A stretch of DNA of 14,431 nucleotides from an uncultured Eubacteriales bacterium (GTDB lineage Bacteria > Bacillota > Clostridia > Oscillospirales > Acutalibacteraceae). The notes below the pieces were generated by a model. It saw only the letters and a program-made list of their open reading frames with translations. It ran no database searches and was not told the origin of the DNA. Both the position numbers and the translations under genes were made by a program. The stretch spans positions 1-14,431 of the forward strand of contig ONEU01000183.1 in assembly GCA_900316925.1 (NCBI GenBank), read 5' to 3'. Shown in pieces: positions 1-7,191 of the stretch. Each line of letters begins with the position of its first letter. The stretch's first letter is position 1.

Positions 1-69
1 AATCTTGCAGCAATCGATAAACACCAACTGCTCATCGTCGTTAACGAAAATTTCGCATAGACTTTCAGG
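1..69. repeat. Dispersed intergenic repeat, module B, copy 1 (cut by window edge)
   Basis: This 69-bp stretch aligns without gaps to 7192-7260 with 57 of 69 bases identical (83%, counted by eye). Both copies end in the identical block CATAGACTTTCAGG. It lies beyond the 3' end of topA and begins at the window edge, so more of the element probably lies outside. Read on the minus strand both copies stay open in the same frame and give similar peptides (SLCEIFVNDD here, SLCKFFVNND in the other copy), but most differences change the amino acid, so coding is doubtful. Confidence 0.75.
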
Positions 70-132
70 CTAGGATTTCCACAAATGATTTCCCTGAACG
101 GAAGTAAAGCCTTGCAGGGCAATTTTTGAATA

Positions 133-192
133 AAAACCTTTTTCTGGCGATAAAAGGTTTTCCCCGCACCCCTTTCCAACATTCGCTGAGGA
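133..192. repeat. Dispersed intergenic repeat, hairpin module A, copy 1
   Basis: Matches 7121-7188. It contains a perfect 10-bp stem (133-142 with 152-161) around a loop carrying CTGGCGA, followed by a conserved CCCCTTTCCAA and ATTCGCTGAGGA block. The stem sequence differs from that of the other copy, but both arms changed together, so pairing is kept. On the minus strand the stem is followed by a short U-rich run (TTTTTATT), so it could act as a back-up terminator behind topA. Confidence 0.7.
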
Positions 193-225
193 TGATGAAG
201 GGACACACCGCCGCTTTCGGGGGGT

Positions 226-280
226 GTCGGGGGGGACTTTCTCGTGAAAGTCCCCCCCGACTCGCTCTCCGCAGAGAGCG
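226..280. repeat. Pair of perfect hairpins downstream of topA
   Basis: Two strong inverted repeats sit side by side. The first has 16-bp perfect arms (226-241 and 246-261, GTCGGGGGGGACTTTC) closed by a 4-base TCGT loop. The second has 7-bp perfect arms (263-269 and 274-280, CGCTCTC) with a CGCA loop. Neither is followed by a U tract on either strand, so they do not look like simple terminators; RNA 3'-end protection or a palindromic repeat element are alternatives. The whole 1-341 stretch holds no convincing gene. Confidence 0.65.
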
Positions 281-301
281 AAACGCTCCTGAAGGGGGAT
301 G

Positions 302-333
302 AAAAAACGGACACCCCTGACCGGGAATGTCCG
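302..333 (-). terminator. Intrinsic terminator of topA
   Basis: On the minus strand, 8 bases after the topA stop codon, a stem CGGACA/TGTCCG (328-333 with 308-313), extended by an inner CCC/GGG, is followed directly by six T residues (302-307). This is the standard layout of a Rho-independent terminator and would close the long infC-to-topA gene run. Confidence 0.85.
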
Positions 334-341
334 TAGCTGAG

Positions 342-2525
342 TTAAGATTCGGTTGTATCGGAACCTGCGGAAGTCTCCTGTGCGGGAGCAGTCTTATCAT
401 CGGAAGCGGAAACGGCCTCCTGTGTGATGACTGCGTCCTCGGTATCATCCTCACGCTCAAAGCCGCAGCCCTCTGCCGTACAGATGAGCTTCGGCGTCTT
501 GCCCTTCTTCTTGAACAGCACGCTGCCGCACTGCGGGCACTTCTCCAGGGTAGGCTGGTACCAGGAAACAAAATCGCAGTTCGGGTAGTTGGAACAGCCA
601 TAGAAATCGCGTCCCTTTTTCGTCTGACGGACGATCACCTCGCCGCTGCACTTCGGACAGGGGATCCCGATCTTGTTGATCATCTTCACGATATTCTTGC
701 AGTCGGGATAACCAGAGCAGGCAATGAATTTGCCGTACCGCCCGAACTTCACCACCATAGGCTTGCCGCATTTATCGCAGATGAGGTCGGTCTTGTCCTC
801 CTCCAGCTCGATCTTCACGCCCTTCATATCCTCTTTGGCCTGTTTCAGGGTCTTGTCGAAATCACCGTAGAAGTTGGTGAGCAGCTCCACCCAACCCAAC
901 TGTCCCTCTTCAACGGTATCAAGATCCTGCTCCATCTGAGCGGTGAACTTCACGTTCACGATCTTCGGGAAACGGTCCTCCATCAGCTTGGTGGTGACCT
1001 CTCCCAGCTCCGTCGGGAACAGCGTCTTGCTCTCGCGCTTCACATAGCCGCGGGAAGTGATCGTTGAAATGGTAGCGGCATAGGTGGACGGTCTGCCGAT
1101 GCCGTATTCCTCCAGCGCCTTGATGAGAGAAGCCTCGGTATAACGCGGCGGCGGCTGTGTGAAATGCTGGTTCGGCAGCATCTCCTTCACCCGCAGGAGC
1201 ATATTCTTCTCCAGCGGCGGCAGCTCGGACTCCTTTTCCTCATCATCGGTATCCTTGCTCTCCACATACAGTACGGTATAGCCGTCAAAATCCACCCGAT
1301 AGCCGGATGCCTTGAAGATATATCCGGCGGCATTGATATCTGCCTGAGTGGTCTTCTGGACGCACTCTGCCATCTGGCAGGCAATAAAACGCTCCCAGAT
1401 CAGCTTGTACAGCTTGAACTGGTCGGAGGTCAGACTGGCACGGATATGGGAGGGCTCCAGGTCTACCATCGTAGGACGGATTGCCTCATGGCCGTCCTGT
1501 GCATTGGAACGGGATTTGAAGTGACGGTGCCCCTTGGCAGGCAGATACTTCTCGCCCCATTTATTGCGGATAAATTCCTCAGCCGCATTGAGCGCATCCT
1601 CGGAAAGACGCAGGGAGTCGGTTCTCATGTAGGTAATAAGACCGACAGCGCCCATGCCCTCGATCTCGATACCTTCATACAGCTCCTGTGCCACCTTCAT
1701 GGTACGCTTCGACTGGAAACCGAGCTTCCGGGAAGCCTCCTGCTGAAGGGTAGAGGTAATAAACGGCGGAGCAGGCTGACGTTTTCTGGTGCCGTGACTG
1801 AGCTTTTCCACAAAGGGCTGGCAGTCCTTCATCGCATCCAGAAGCTGCTGTGCCTGTTCCCCGGTGCTGATCTTGATCTTTCCCTTTCCATCGCCGTAGA
1901 AGGCGGCGGAAAAGACCTTGCGGCTGCCCTTGGGGATGAATCTGGCATCAATGCTCCAGTATTCCTCCGGCTTGAAGGCTCTGATCTTCTCTTCTCTGTC
2001 CACGATGATCCTCACAGCCACCGACTGCACTCTGCCGGCAGAAAGTCCCTTGCGGATCTTCTGCGACAGGAAGGGACTGAGCTTATAGCCCACAAGACGG
2101 TCGAGGATCCTTCTGGCCTGCTGGGCGTTCACCAGATCAATGTCGATCCTTCTCGGTGCGCCCATACCGGTCTGCACGCCGGTTTTGGTAATCTCATTGA
2201 AGGTCACACGATTGCTGTCGTTCAGATCGAGTCCCAGCAGATAGGCCAGGTGCCAGGAAATTGCCTCTCCCTCACGATCGGGGTCGGTTGCGAGATAGAC
2301 GTCTTCGCTTTTTTTAGCGAGCTTCACCAGCTCGTCGGCCAGTTTTTCCTTCCCCTTGATCAGCTCATATTTCGGTGTGAATTTTTTCTTGATATCCACG
2401 CTCAGACGGTTAGGGTTGAGATCTCTGATGTGACCCATGGATGCCACAACCTCATAACCGGGGCCCAGATATTTCTTAATGGTCTTTGCCTTGGCAGGCG
2501 ACTCTACGATGACAAGCTTTGACAT
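342..2525 (-). CDS. topA: DNA topoisomerase I (type IA)
   Basis: Relaxes negative supercoils by cutting and rejoining one DNA strand. The 727-residue protein starts with the TOPRIM signature (KLVIVESPAKAKTIKKYLG, residues 3-21), has the acidic metal-binding motif DPDREGE (81-87), and the active-site tyrosine at Y299 in GLITYMRTDS. The C-terminus holds three four-cysteine zinc ribbons: C583/C586/C603/C609, C623/C626/C644/C650 and C663/C666/C682/C687, then an acidic, Ser/Thr-rich tail. The ATG at 2525 is chosen over the upstream in-frame start at 2558 because it is preceded by GGGGAGG at good spacing and begins the conserved domain. It starts 19 bp after dprA stops, an order common in Firmicutes, so the two are probably co-transcribed. 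Length and motifs are complete. Confidence 0.97.
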   Translation of the reverse strand: MSKLVIVESPAKAKTIKKYLGPGYEVVASMGHIRDLNPNRLSVDIKKKFTPKYELIKGKEKLADELVKLAKKSEDVYLATDPDREGEAISWHLAYLLGLDLNDSNRVTFNEITKTGVQTGMGAPRRIDIDLVNAQQARRILDRLVGYKLSPFLSQKIRKGLSAGRVQSVAVRIIVDREEKIRAFKPEEYWSIDARFIPKGSRKVFSAAFYGDGKGKIKISTGEQAQQLLDAMKDCQPFVEKLSHGTRKRQPAPPFITSTLQQEASRKLGFQSKRTMKVAQELYEGIEIEGMGAVGLITYMRTDSLRLSEDALNAAEEFIRNKWGEKYLPAKGHRHFKSRSNAQDGHEAIRPTMVDLEPSHIRASLTSDQFKLYKLIWERFIACQMAECVQKTTQADINAAGYIFKASGYRVDFDGYTVLYVESKDTDDEEKESELPPLEKNMLLRVKEMLPNQHFTQPPPRYTEASLIKALEEYGIGRPSTYAATISTITSRGYVKRESKTLFPTELGEVTTKLMEDRFPKIVNVKFTAQMEQDLDTVEEGQLGWVELLTNFYGDFDKTLKQAKEDMKGVKIELEEDKTDLICDKCGKPMVVKFGRYGKFIACSGYPDCKNIVKMINKIGIPCPKCSGEVIVRQTKKGRDFYGCSNYPNCDFVSWYQPTLEKCPQCGSVLFKKKGKTPKLICTAEGCGFEREDDTEDAVITQEAVSASDDKTAPAQETSAGSDTTES

Positions 2526-2544
2526 ACTCAGCCTCCCCGAATCC

Positions 2545-4251
2545 TTATTTCCTGACATACCTTCCGTTTGGCAGCGGACGGATAAGTCCCATCAGTTCCA
2601 GCTCCGTCAGAGCCGAGAGCACCTGACTGATCTCCAAATGGACGGATTCCTTTAGTAAATCTACATAAATTGGTTTATCTGAAATTGTATGATACACCGA
2701 CAAAGCGTTTTCTGTCAACATGTTTTTCAAAAAATCATTATCTTTTTCTTCGTTTTTGTCATCCGGGGCGCTTTTTTCGTTCATATTGAACAGCTTTTTG
2801 GTCGATGAACGTCTCTTTCCTGTCGAAGTGTTTTTCTTCTTCACAGGTTTTTCCTCCGTCAGATCATCCCCGGAAGGGGCGGTCTGTTTCCGGGAAGACC
2901 GCTGCTGCTTTTCCTCCTGTTCAAGCTCCCGGAGAATCTCTCTGCGGCGCTTTTCGACCTCTTCCGACTGCATGGTCTGCTGCATCCGGCTCATCATTTC
3001 CGCATAGCTCATTCCGGTACGCGCGGCTGTCGTCGGCTTCGGTTCGGAGTCCTCTTCCGGTTTCACTTCCGATTCAGGTTCGGATTGCTCTTCCGGCTTC
3101 ACCATCGGTTCAGGTTCGGATTGCTCTTCCGGCTTCACCATCGATTCAGGTTCGGATTGCTCTTCCGGTTTCACTTCCGGTTCAGGCTCGGATTGCTCTT
3201 CCGGCTTCACCATCGGTTCAGGCTCGGATTGCTCTTCCGGCATCGGTTTCGGGGCGGCTTCCTCCCAATTGATCGTCTGCAGAATCGGAATCCCCCTCTC
3301 CGGCAATGCCCCCTCCTGGTGCTGACGCTTTCCCTCGTTTCTGAGCCAGTCGATCGTCTCACTGCGGATCTCGGGTTCCTCTTCCAGACGGGGCGTCTGC
3401 TGCAGCTTATTGAGCACATCCATGTAGCTCACCACGGCGCGGGCACCCTCCACCAACAGCGCATTCGTGCCGGCAGAAGCGTAATTGTACACGTCTCCGG
3501 GCACCGCAAATAACGGCTTTCCCTGTTCCCGGGCCGTACTGGCGGTGATGAGGGAGCCGCTGCTCAATCCTGCCTCCACCACGACCGTGCAGGCGGCAAG
3601 AGCGGAGATGATCCGGTTGCGGCGTGGGAAGGTGTAGGAAGTAGGCTCCATATCCGGCGGGTATTCCGACAGCAGCAGACCGTATTGAGCGATCTCCTCC
3701 CGCAGGGAACGGTTCTTCGGCAGGTAACGGTGGTTCAGACCGCCGCCGAGCACCCCGATAGTTGTCCCGCCGCTTTGCAGCGCACCCTTGTGTGCGTGGG
3801 AATCAATGCCCTCTGCCCCGCCGCTCACGATCACAAAGCCTTTTTCCGCCAGACGGTAGCCAAATTCAAATGCCGTGTTCCTGCCGGAAGCGGATGGTTC
3901 CCTGGTGCCGACAATGGCCACGCTCTTCTGATTCGCCAGTTCATAATTACCCTGATAGAACAGCACCGTGGGAGGCTCTGCGATCTTTTTCAGCTCGGCG
4001 GGATACTCCTGCTCCCCGATGGTCACGATCCGATAGCCCAACTCACGGCAGCGTTCGATGATCCTGTCGGCTTTCTGAAGATTTTTCTCCAGGACAGCCC
4101 GCTGTTCCCGCTGGGTAAACAGCCCGCTGCGGCGGATGGTATATTCATCCGCCTGAAAGAGCTGCCCGGCGGTGGAGAAGACCTCCATGATACGCCGGAG
4201 ATGCTTGGTATGATAGTTCAGGCAGGCATGGAGCCAGACCCAGTAACGCAT
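2545..4251 (-). CDS. dprA: DNA processing protein DprA/Smf with large repeat-bearing insert
   Basis: DprA binds incoming single-stranded DNA and loads RecA during transformation. In this 568-residue protein the Rossmann-like core is intact: GTREPSASGR (115-124), SGGAEGIDSHAH (143-154, a variant of the usual SGLARGID), FPRRNRIISAL (208-218) and GSLITA (232-237). The C-terminal 55 or so residues (about 513-568) look like the DprA winged helix. Between them lies about 220 extra residues, low in complexity: six 12-residue acidic units of the PEEQSEPEPMVK type (338-409), then a charged, probably helical segment (about 414-452) and a Lys/Ser-rich linker. Typical DprA has about 300-370 residues. The ATG at 4251 has AAAGGAGG just upstream and is preferred to the start 18 bases earlier. 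It begins 14 bp after the methyltransferase gene stops. Whether this organism is transformable cannot be told from the window. Confidence 0.93.
   Translation of the reverse strand: MRYWVWLHACLNYHTKHLRRIMEVFSTAGQLFQADEYTIRRSGLFTQREQRAVLEKNLQKADRIIERCRELGYRIVTIGEQEYPAELKKIAEPPTVLFYQGNYELANQKSVAIVGTREPSASGRNTAFEFGYRLAEKGFVIVSGGAEGIDSHAHKGALQSGGTTIGVLGGGLNHRYLPKNRSLREEIAQYGLLLSEYPPDMEPTSYTFPRRNRIISALAACTVVVEAGLSSGSLITASTAREQGKPLFAVPGDVYNYASAGTNALLVEGARAVVSYMDVLNKLQQTPRLEEEPEIRSETIDWLRNEGKRQHQEGALPERGIPILQTINWEEAAPKPMPEEQSEPEPMVKPEEQSEPEPEVKPEEQSEPESMVKPEEQSEPEPMVKPEEQSEPESEVKPEEDSEPKPTTAARTGMSYAEMMSRMQQTMQSEEVEKRRREILRELEQEEKQQRSSRKQTAPSGDDLTEEKPVKKKNTSTGKRRSSTKKLFNMNEKSAPDDKNEEKDNDFLKNMLTENALSVYHTISDKPIYVDLLKESVHLEISQVLSALTELELMGLIRPLPNGRYVRK
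3025..3240 (-). repeat. 36-bp in-frame tandem repeat inside dprA (about 6 units)
   Basis: Five full units and one diverged unit of 36 bp encode PEEQSEPE(P/S)(M/E)VK, all in frame. Units start at 3240, 3204, 3168, 3132, 3096 and 3060 reading leftwards. Near-identity at DNA level means copy number may vary between strains without breaking the reading frame. Confidence 0.9.
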
Positions 4252-4265
4252 CACTCTTCCTCCTT

Positions 4266-5051
4266 TCACGCCTGTCCCTGCAGCTTATACAGCAGGATCG
4301 CCGCCGCAGCCGCCGCATTGAGCGACTCCGCACGGCCCTTCATGTTGATCCGCACCCGCAGACGGCAGGCACGGATGGTTGCGTCCTCCAGACCGTTTCC
4401 CTCGTTGCCGATGAGCATCACGCCGCCGGAAGAGAAATCCACCTGTTCGATATCCACCGCCTCATGGGGCGTAGAGGCACAGGTCAGATACCCCTGTTCC
4501 GTCAGTCCGGCGATAAAGCCTCCAAAATCCGGCACCGTGAGCACCGGCACCCGGAATACCGCCCCCATACTGCCCCTGACCACCTTCGGTGCATAGACGT
4601 CACAGCAGTCCGGAGAGAGAATCACGCCGTCCACTCCCAGTGCCTCGGCAGTACGAAGGATCGTCCCCAGATTGGAGGGATCCTGCACCCGTTCCAGCGC
4701 GGCGTACCGTCCCTTTATCGAGAGAGACAGACGTTCCCCGCCGTTTTCCGGCATCCGGAACACACACAGGAACCCCTGGGGCGAACGGGTATCACACAGC
4801 TTTTCAAAGAGCGGCAGACCCAGCTCCACGGATTTTTCCGCAGCCGCCCGGAGCCGCTGAAATTCCTGCGGATACTTCCGGGCAGCCTCTGCGGTGTATA
4901 AAAACGCCTTGATAGCGGCACCGCTCATGGCGCCGTCACTGCACAGCCGCACGCCCTCGGAAACAAAGCACTGCTGCTCCCGTCTGTATTTTGCCCCTGC
5001 CGTCAGTCTGGACACCTCTTTGACAAGGGGATGCTCCTTACTCGTAATCAT
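4266..5051 (-). CDS. SpoU/TrmH-family RNA 2'-O-methyltransferase
   Basis: Predicted S-adenosylmethionine-dependent ribose methylation of rRNA or tRNA. The 261-residue protein has an N-terminal substrate-binding domain (about 1-95) and a C-terminal SPOUT (trefoil-knot) domain with the three family motifs: QDPSNLGTILRTAEA (123-137, with the catalytic Asn and Arg), LIGNEGNGL (213-221) and RAESLNAAAAAAILLY (240-255). It resembles RlmB/TsnR-type enzymes, but the exact RNA target cannot be named from sequence alone. Start choice is uncertain: ATG at 5051 gives the family-like MITSKEHPLVKEV, but an in-frame GTG at 5063 has the better ribosome binding site (GGAG at 7 bases). It lies between the kinase-like gene (79 bp upstream) and dprA. 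Confidence 0.9.
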   Translation of the reverse strand: MITSKEHPLVKEVSRLTAGAKYRREQQCFVSEGVRLCSDGAMSGAAIKAFLYTAEAARKYPQEFQRLRAAAEKSVELGLPLFEKLCDTRSPQGFLCVFRMPENGGERLSLSIKGRYAALERVQDPSNLGTILRTAEALGVDGVILSPDCCDVYAPKVVRGSMGAVFRVPVLTVPDFGGFIAGLTEQGYLTCASTPHEAVDIEQVDFSSGGVMLIGNEGNGLEDATIRACRLRVRINMKGRAESLNAAAAAAILLYKLQGQA

Positions 5052-5130
5052 ACTGCCTGTCACCCGCTTTCTCCGCAATGGTCTGCGAAAATTGTCTGTT
5101 TGTCACATTGCCTGTCAGCACCATCGGCCG

Positions 5131-5655
5131 TCAGATGGTGTACCGGTTCCGGTGTCCGCCCTGCTTGAGCTGCTGGGCGATCGCAAGCGCTGTTTTAGAG
5201 ACGGTCAGATCATGCTCGTCAATAATGATATCCGCATACTGCTCATAAAGCGGTACACGCTCGTCATACAGTTCCCGGAGTGTCTGTTCCCGGCGGATGG
5301 AAACGCCCCGCTGTGCGAAATCTCCCAGCCGTTCCTCAATCTCCTCAAAGGGCAGGCGGATATACACCACCACACCGATCTGTTTGAGATGCTCCATTGC
5401 TTGTCTCCCGTAGACCACACTCCCGCCGGTTGCCACGACGGTTTTTTCGATCTCCAGCGAGCTGTTGACACGGTTCTCAATGTCGTTGAAACGGTCGAGT
5501 CCCTCCTGCGCAATGATCTCACTGAGCAGACGGTGCTCCTGCTCCTGGATAACGATATCCGAATCCAGGAAGCGGAAGCCGAGGATCTTTGCGAGCACCA
5601 CGCCGACGGTACTTTTCCCGCACCCGGGCATCCCGATCAGGATCACGTTTTTCAT
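5131..5655 (-). CDS. Shikimate kinase family P-loop kinase (AroK-like, divergent)
   Basis: A 174-residue protein with the overall shape of shikimate kinase, the enzyme that phosphorylates shikimate in aromatic amino acid synthesis. Visible are the Walker A loop GMPGCGKS (8-15), the metal/substrate pair D31 and D33 in FLDSD, ATGGS (75-79), and the C-terminal ERVPLYEQYAD (132-142). Several substrate-contact positions differ from textbook enzymes: the FR of the GExxFRxxE motif is F56-N57 here, GGG is GGS, and the RPLL lid motif is replaced by a QRGVSIRREQTL segment. It may therefore be a kinase of the same fold with another substrate. No other aromatic-pathway gene is nearby. The ATG follows AAAGGAGGATCAGG and lies 69 bp after rplT, behind a hairpin. 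Confidence 0.82.
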   Translation of the reverse strand: MKNVILIGMPGCGKSTVGVVLAKILGFRFLDSDIVIQEQEHRLLSEIIAQEGLDRFNDIENRVNSSLEIEKTVVATGGSVVYGRQAMEHLKQIGVVVYIRLPFEEIEERLGDFAQRGVSIRREQTLRELYDERVPLYEQYADIIIDEHDLTVSKTALAIAQQLKQGGHRNRYTI

Positions 5656-5676
5656 CCTGATCCTCCTTTCGCTGAT

Positions 5677-5714
5677 GATACAAATAATGCACCCAAGCCT
5701 TGACTTGAGTGCAT
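5677..5714 (-). terminator. Hairpin between rplT and the kinase-like gene (weak terminator or processing site)
   Basis: On the minus strand, 10 bases after the rplT stop, ATGCACTCAAG pairs with CTTGGGTGCAT (11 bp, one T-G wobble, 6-base loop), followed by TATTTGTATC. The T run is interrupted, so partial termination or an RNA processing point is likelier than a full stop. It would lower expression of the downstream genes relative to the ribosomal protein genes. Confidence 0.65.
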
Positions 5715-5724
5715 CGGTTGATTC

Positions 5725-6078
5725 TTACAGAGCTGCCTTTGCCTTTTCAACGAGAGCGGTGAAAGCCTCTGCATCAGCAATTGCGATCTCAGACAGCATT
5801 TTTCTGTTGAGAGTGATGCCAGCCTTCTTCAGACCGTTCATAAAGGTAGAGTAGTTCACGCCGTTAGCCTTGCAGCCTGCAGAGATACGGGTGATCCAGA
5901 GTCTTCTGAAATCTCTCTTCTTCTGCTTACGGCCGATATAAGCGTAGTTACCGCTCTTCATCACGGCTTCCTTAGCCATCTTGAAGTGCTTGCTCTTAGC
6001 GCCCCAGTAACCCTTAGCCAGCTTCAGTACCTTTTTTCTTCTTTTGCGTGTTGCCAACGCACCCTTTACACGTGCCAT
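5725..6078 (-). CDS. rplT: Ribosomal protein bL20
   Basis: A 117-residue, strongly basic protein starting MARVKGALATRKRRKKVLKLAKGYWG in the standard way, with the conserved RDFRRLWITRISAGCKANG segment in the middle. L20 binds 23S rRNA early in 50S assembly and in Firmicutes represses its own operon through the infC leader. It has the usual family length. It is the third gene of the infC-rpmI-rplT operon, 57 bp after rpmI, with GGAGGTATATAAC before the ATG. Confidence 0.98.
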   Translation of the reverse strand: MARVKGALATRKRRKKVLKLAKGYWGAKSKHFKMAKEAVMKSGNYAYIGRKQKKRDFRRLWITRISAGCKANGVNYSTFMNGLKKAGITLNRKMLSEIAIADAEAFTALVEKAKAAL

Positions 6079-6135
6079 GTTATATACCTCCGATAATACT
6101 TATTTCATGTTTCAGTCGCATCCTGCCCCTACGGC

Positions 6136-6333
6136 TTATTTATAAGGAATGAGCTGCTTGATTGCTGCAACATTGGTCTTATCGGCAGCAACGGTCTTTC
6201 TCAGACCTCTTTTACGCTTGGTTGTCTTCTTGTTCAGGATGTGGGATTTGTTTGCATGTGCACGGATAACCTTTCCGTTCTTAGAGAGCTTAAAGCGTTT
6301 CTTGGCTCCGCTGTGTGTCTTGATCTTCGGCAT
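6136..6333 (-). CDS. rpmI: Ribosomal protein bL35
   Basis: A 65-residue basic protein starting MPKIKTHSGAKKRFKLSKNGK, the standard L35 N-terminus, and containing the HILNKKTTKRKRGLR core. The open frame extends 16 codons further upstream into the infC region, but the ATG at 6333 is right: it is preceded by AAGGAGGATCTTACC and gives the family length. It lies 25 bp after infC. Confidence 0.97.
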   Translation of the reverse strand: MPKIKTHSGAKKRFKLSKNGKVIRAHANKSHILNKKTTKRKRGLRKTVAADKTNVAAIKQLIPYK

Positions 6334-6358
6334 GGTAAGATCCTCCTTAATTTTCGGT

Positions 6359-6877
6359 TTATTTATTTGTTTTCGGTGCAAGGAACATGATCATACTCCG
6401 TCCCTCCAGCTTAGCAGGCTTTTCCACAACAGCAAACTCCTGGCACGACTCGGCAAATCGTTTCATGATCTCGGTTCCAAGCTCAGGATGTCCCATTTCA
6501 CGGCCTCTGAAGCGGATGGATACCTTTACCTTATCGCCGCCCTTGATGAAACGCTGGGTATGATTGAGCTTTGTATTAAAATCGTGCGTATCGATATTCA
6601 GCGAGAGGCGCACCTCCTTGATATCGACAATATGCTGATTTTTCCTTGCTTCCTTTTCACGCTTTGCCTGTTCAAAGCGGTATTTGCCATAGTCCATGAT
6701 CTTACACACAGGCGGTGTGGCCTGCGGTGCGATCTTCACCAGGTCAAGATTCTTGGCAGCAGCCATATCCAATGCCTGAGCAGAGGACATGATTCCAAGC
6801 TGTCCGCCTTCGGAATCGATTACTCTGATTTCCTTATCACGAATCTCCTCGTTGATCTGAAGTTCCTGCTTGCTAAT
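6359..6877 (-). CDS. infC: Translation initiation factor IF-3 (AUU start codon)
   Basis: IF-3 binds the 30S subunit, prevents 50S joining and checks start-codon pairing. The 172-residue protein has the N-terminal domain (ELQINEEIRDKEIRVID), the conserved PPVCKIMDYGKYRFEQAKREKEARK segment leading into the linker, and the C-terminal domain with KLNHTQRFIKGGDKVKVSIRFRGRE. There is no suitable ATG at the family's N-terminus. An ATT codon at 6875-6877 sits 8 bases after GGAGG and gives (M)SKQELQINEEIR, matching the known use of AUU to start infC in many bacteria, which lets IF-3 limit its own synthesis. An upstream in-frame start at 6973 would lie inside the leader terminator region and is not credible. 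Confidence 0.95.
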   Translation of the reverse strand: MSKQELQINEEIRDKEIRVIDSEGGQLGIMSSAQALDMAAAKNLDLVKIAPQATPPVCKIMDYGKYRFEQAKREKEARKNQHIVDIKEVRLSLNIDTHDFNTKLNHTQRFIKGGDKVKVSIRFRGREMGHPELGTEIMKRFAESCQEFAVVEKPAKLEGRSMIMFLAPKTNK

Positions 6878-7038
6878 GTTGAGCACCTCCAATAAAGATA
6901 GTAACAAAAAGAAAGCACGGACCATTCTCATCGTCCGTGCATCAACAGCAGAAAAAAGCCCATCTCCAGGCATTATCCCTATTGACCCGTAACAGACGAT
7001 ACCTTACAGGTGAAAGCCTTTGCTTTGCTTTGTTTTAC
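6878..7038 (-). ncRNA. L20-type autoregulatory leader of the infC-rpmI-rplT operon
   Basis: About 160 bases of untranslated leader lie between the predicted transcription start (about 7038) and infC. Besides the attenuator stem, an upstream segment TATCGTCTGT (6992-7001) can pair with ACGGACGATG (6929-6938), giving 10 bp including two wobbles. That pairing uses the 5' arm of the terminator, so the two folds exclude each other. In Bacillus the L20 leader works this way: L20 binding to the RNA favours termination. That the ligand is L20 here rests on operon position and this fold, not on a covariance-model match. Confidence 0.72.
6903..6940 (-). terminator. Attenuator terminator in the infC leader
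   Basis: On the minus strand GCACGGAC (6933-6940) pairs perfectly with GTCCGTGC (6915-6922) across a 10-base loop, followed by TTTCTTTTTGTT. It lies between the promoter at 7045-7073 and infC, so it can only act as a conditional terminator. It ends about 25 bases before the infC start. Confidence 0.88.
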
Positions 7039-7044
7039 TATGAT

Positions 7045-7073
7045 ACTATATCATATTCATTTTTATTTGTCAA
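7045..7073 (-). promoter_or_regulatory. Sigma-A-type promoter for infC-rpmI-rplT
   Basis: Minus strand TTGACA (7068-7073), 17-base spacer, TATAGT (7045-7050), with TG one base upstream of the -10 box. The AT-rich spacer and consensus -35 suggest a strong promoter, as expected for ribosomal protein genes. Confidence 0.88.
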
Positions 7074-7120
7074 CCGCTTTTTGCCGCAAAATACGAAAAT
7101 CATTTTTGACCTGCCAGTTA

Positions 7121-7188
7121 CCGGGGGAACCCTTTTTCTGGCGAAAAAAAGGGTTCCCCCGGACCCCCTTTCCAAAATTCGCTGAGGA
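7121..7188. repeat. Dispersed intergenic repeat, hairpin module A, copy 2
   Basis: Counterpart of 133-192. Here the stem is 17 bp and perfect (7121-7137, CCGGGGGAACCCTTTTT, with 7146-7162), with loop CTGGCGAA. The 3' flank CCCCCTTTCCAAAATTCGCTGAGGA is shared almost unchanged with copy 1. It lies between the end of the SCIFF operon and the infC promoter. The remainder of the 6878-7297 gap is the infC promoter and leader and module B; no gene is seen in it. Confidence 0.8.
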
Positions 7189-7191
7189 ATA

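Noticed and set aside
65..601. 178-codon minus-strand frame overlapping the topA end and repeat region
   Set aside because: It overlaps topA in another frame, then runs through hairpins and the dispersed repeat, with Arg/Ser-rich nonsense composition.
1164..2522. 452-codon open frame on the plus strand opposite topA
   Set aside because: Antisense shadow of topA with no recognisable domain.
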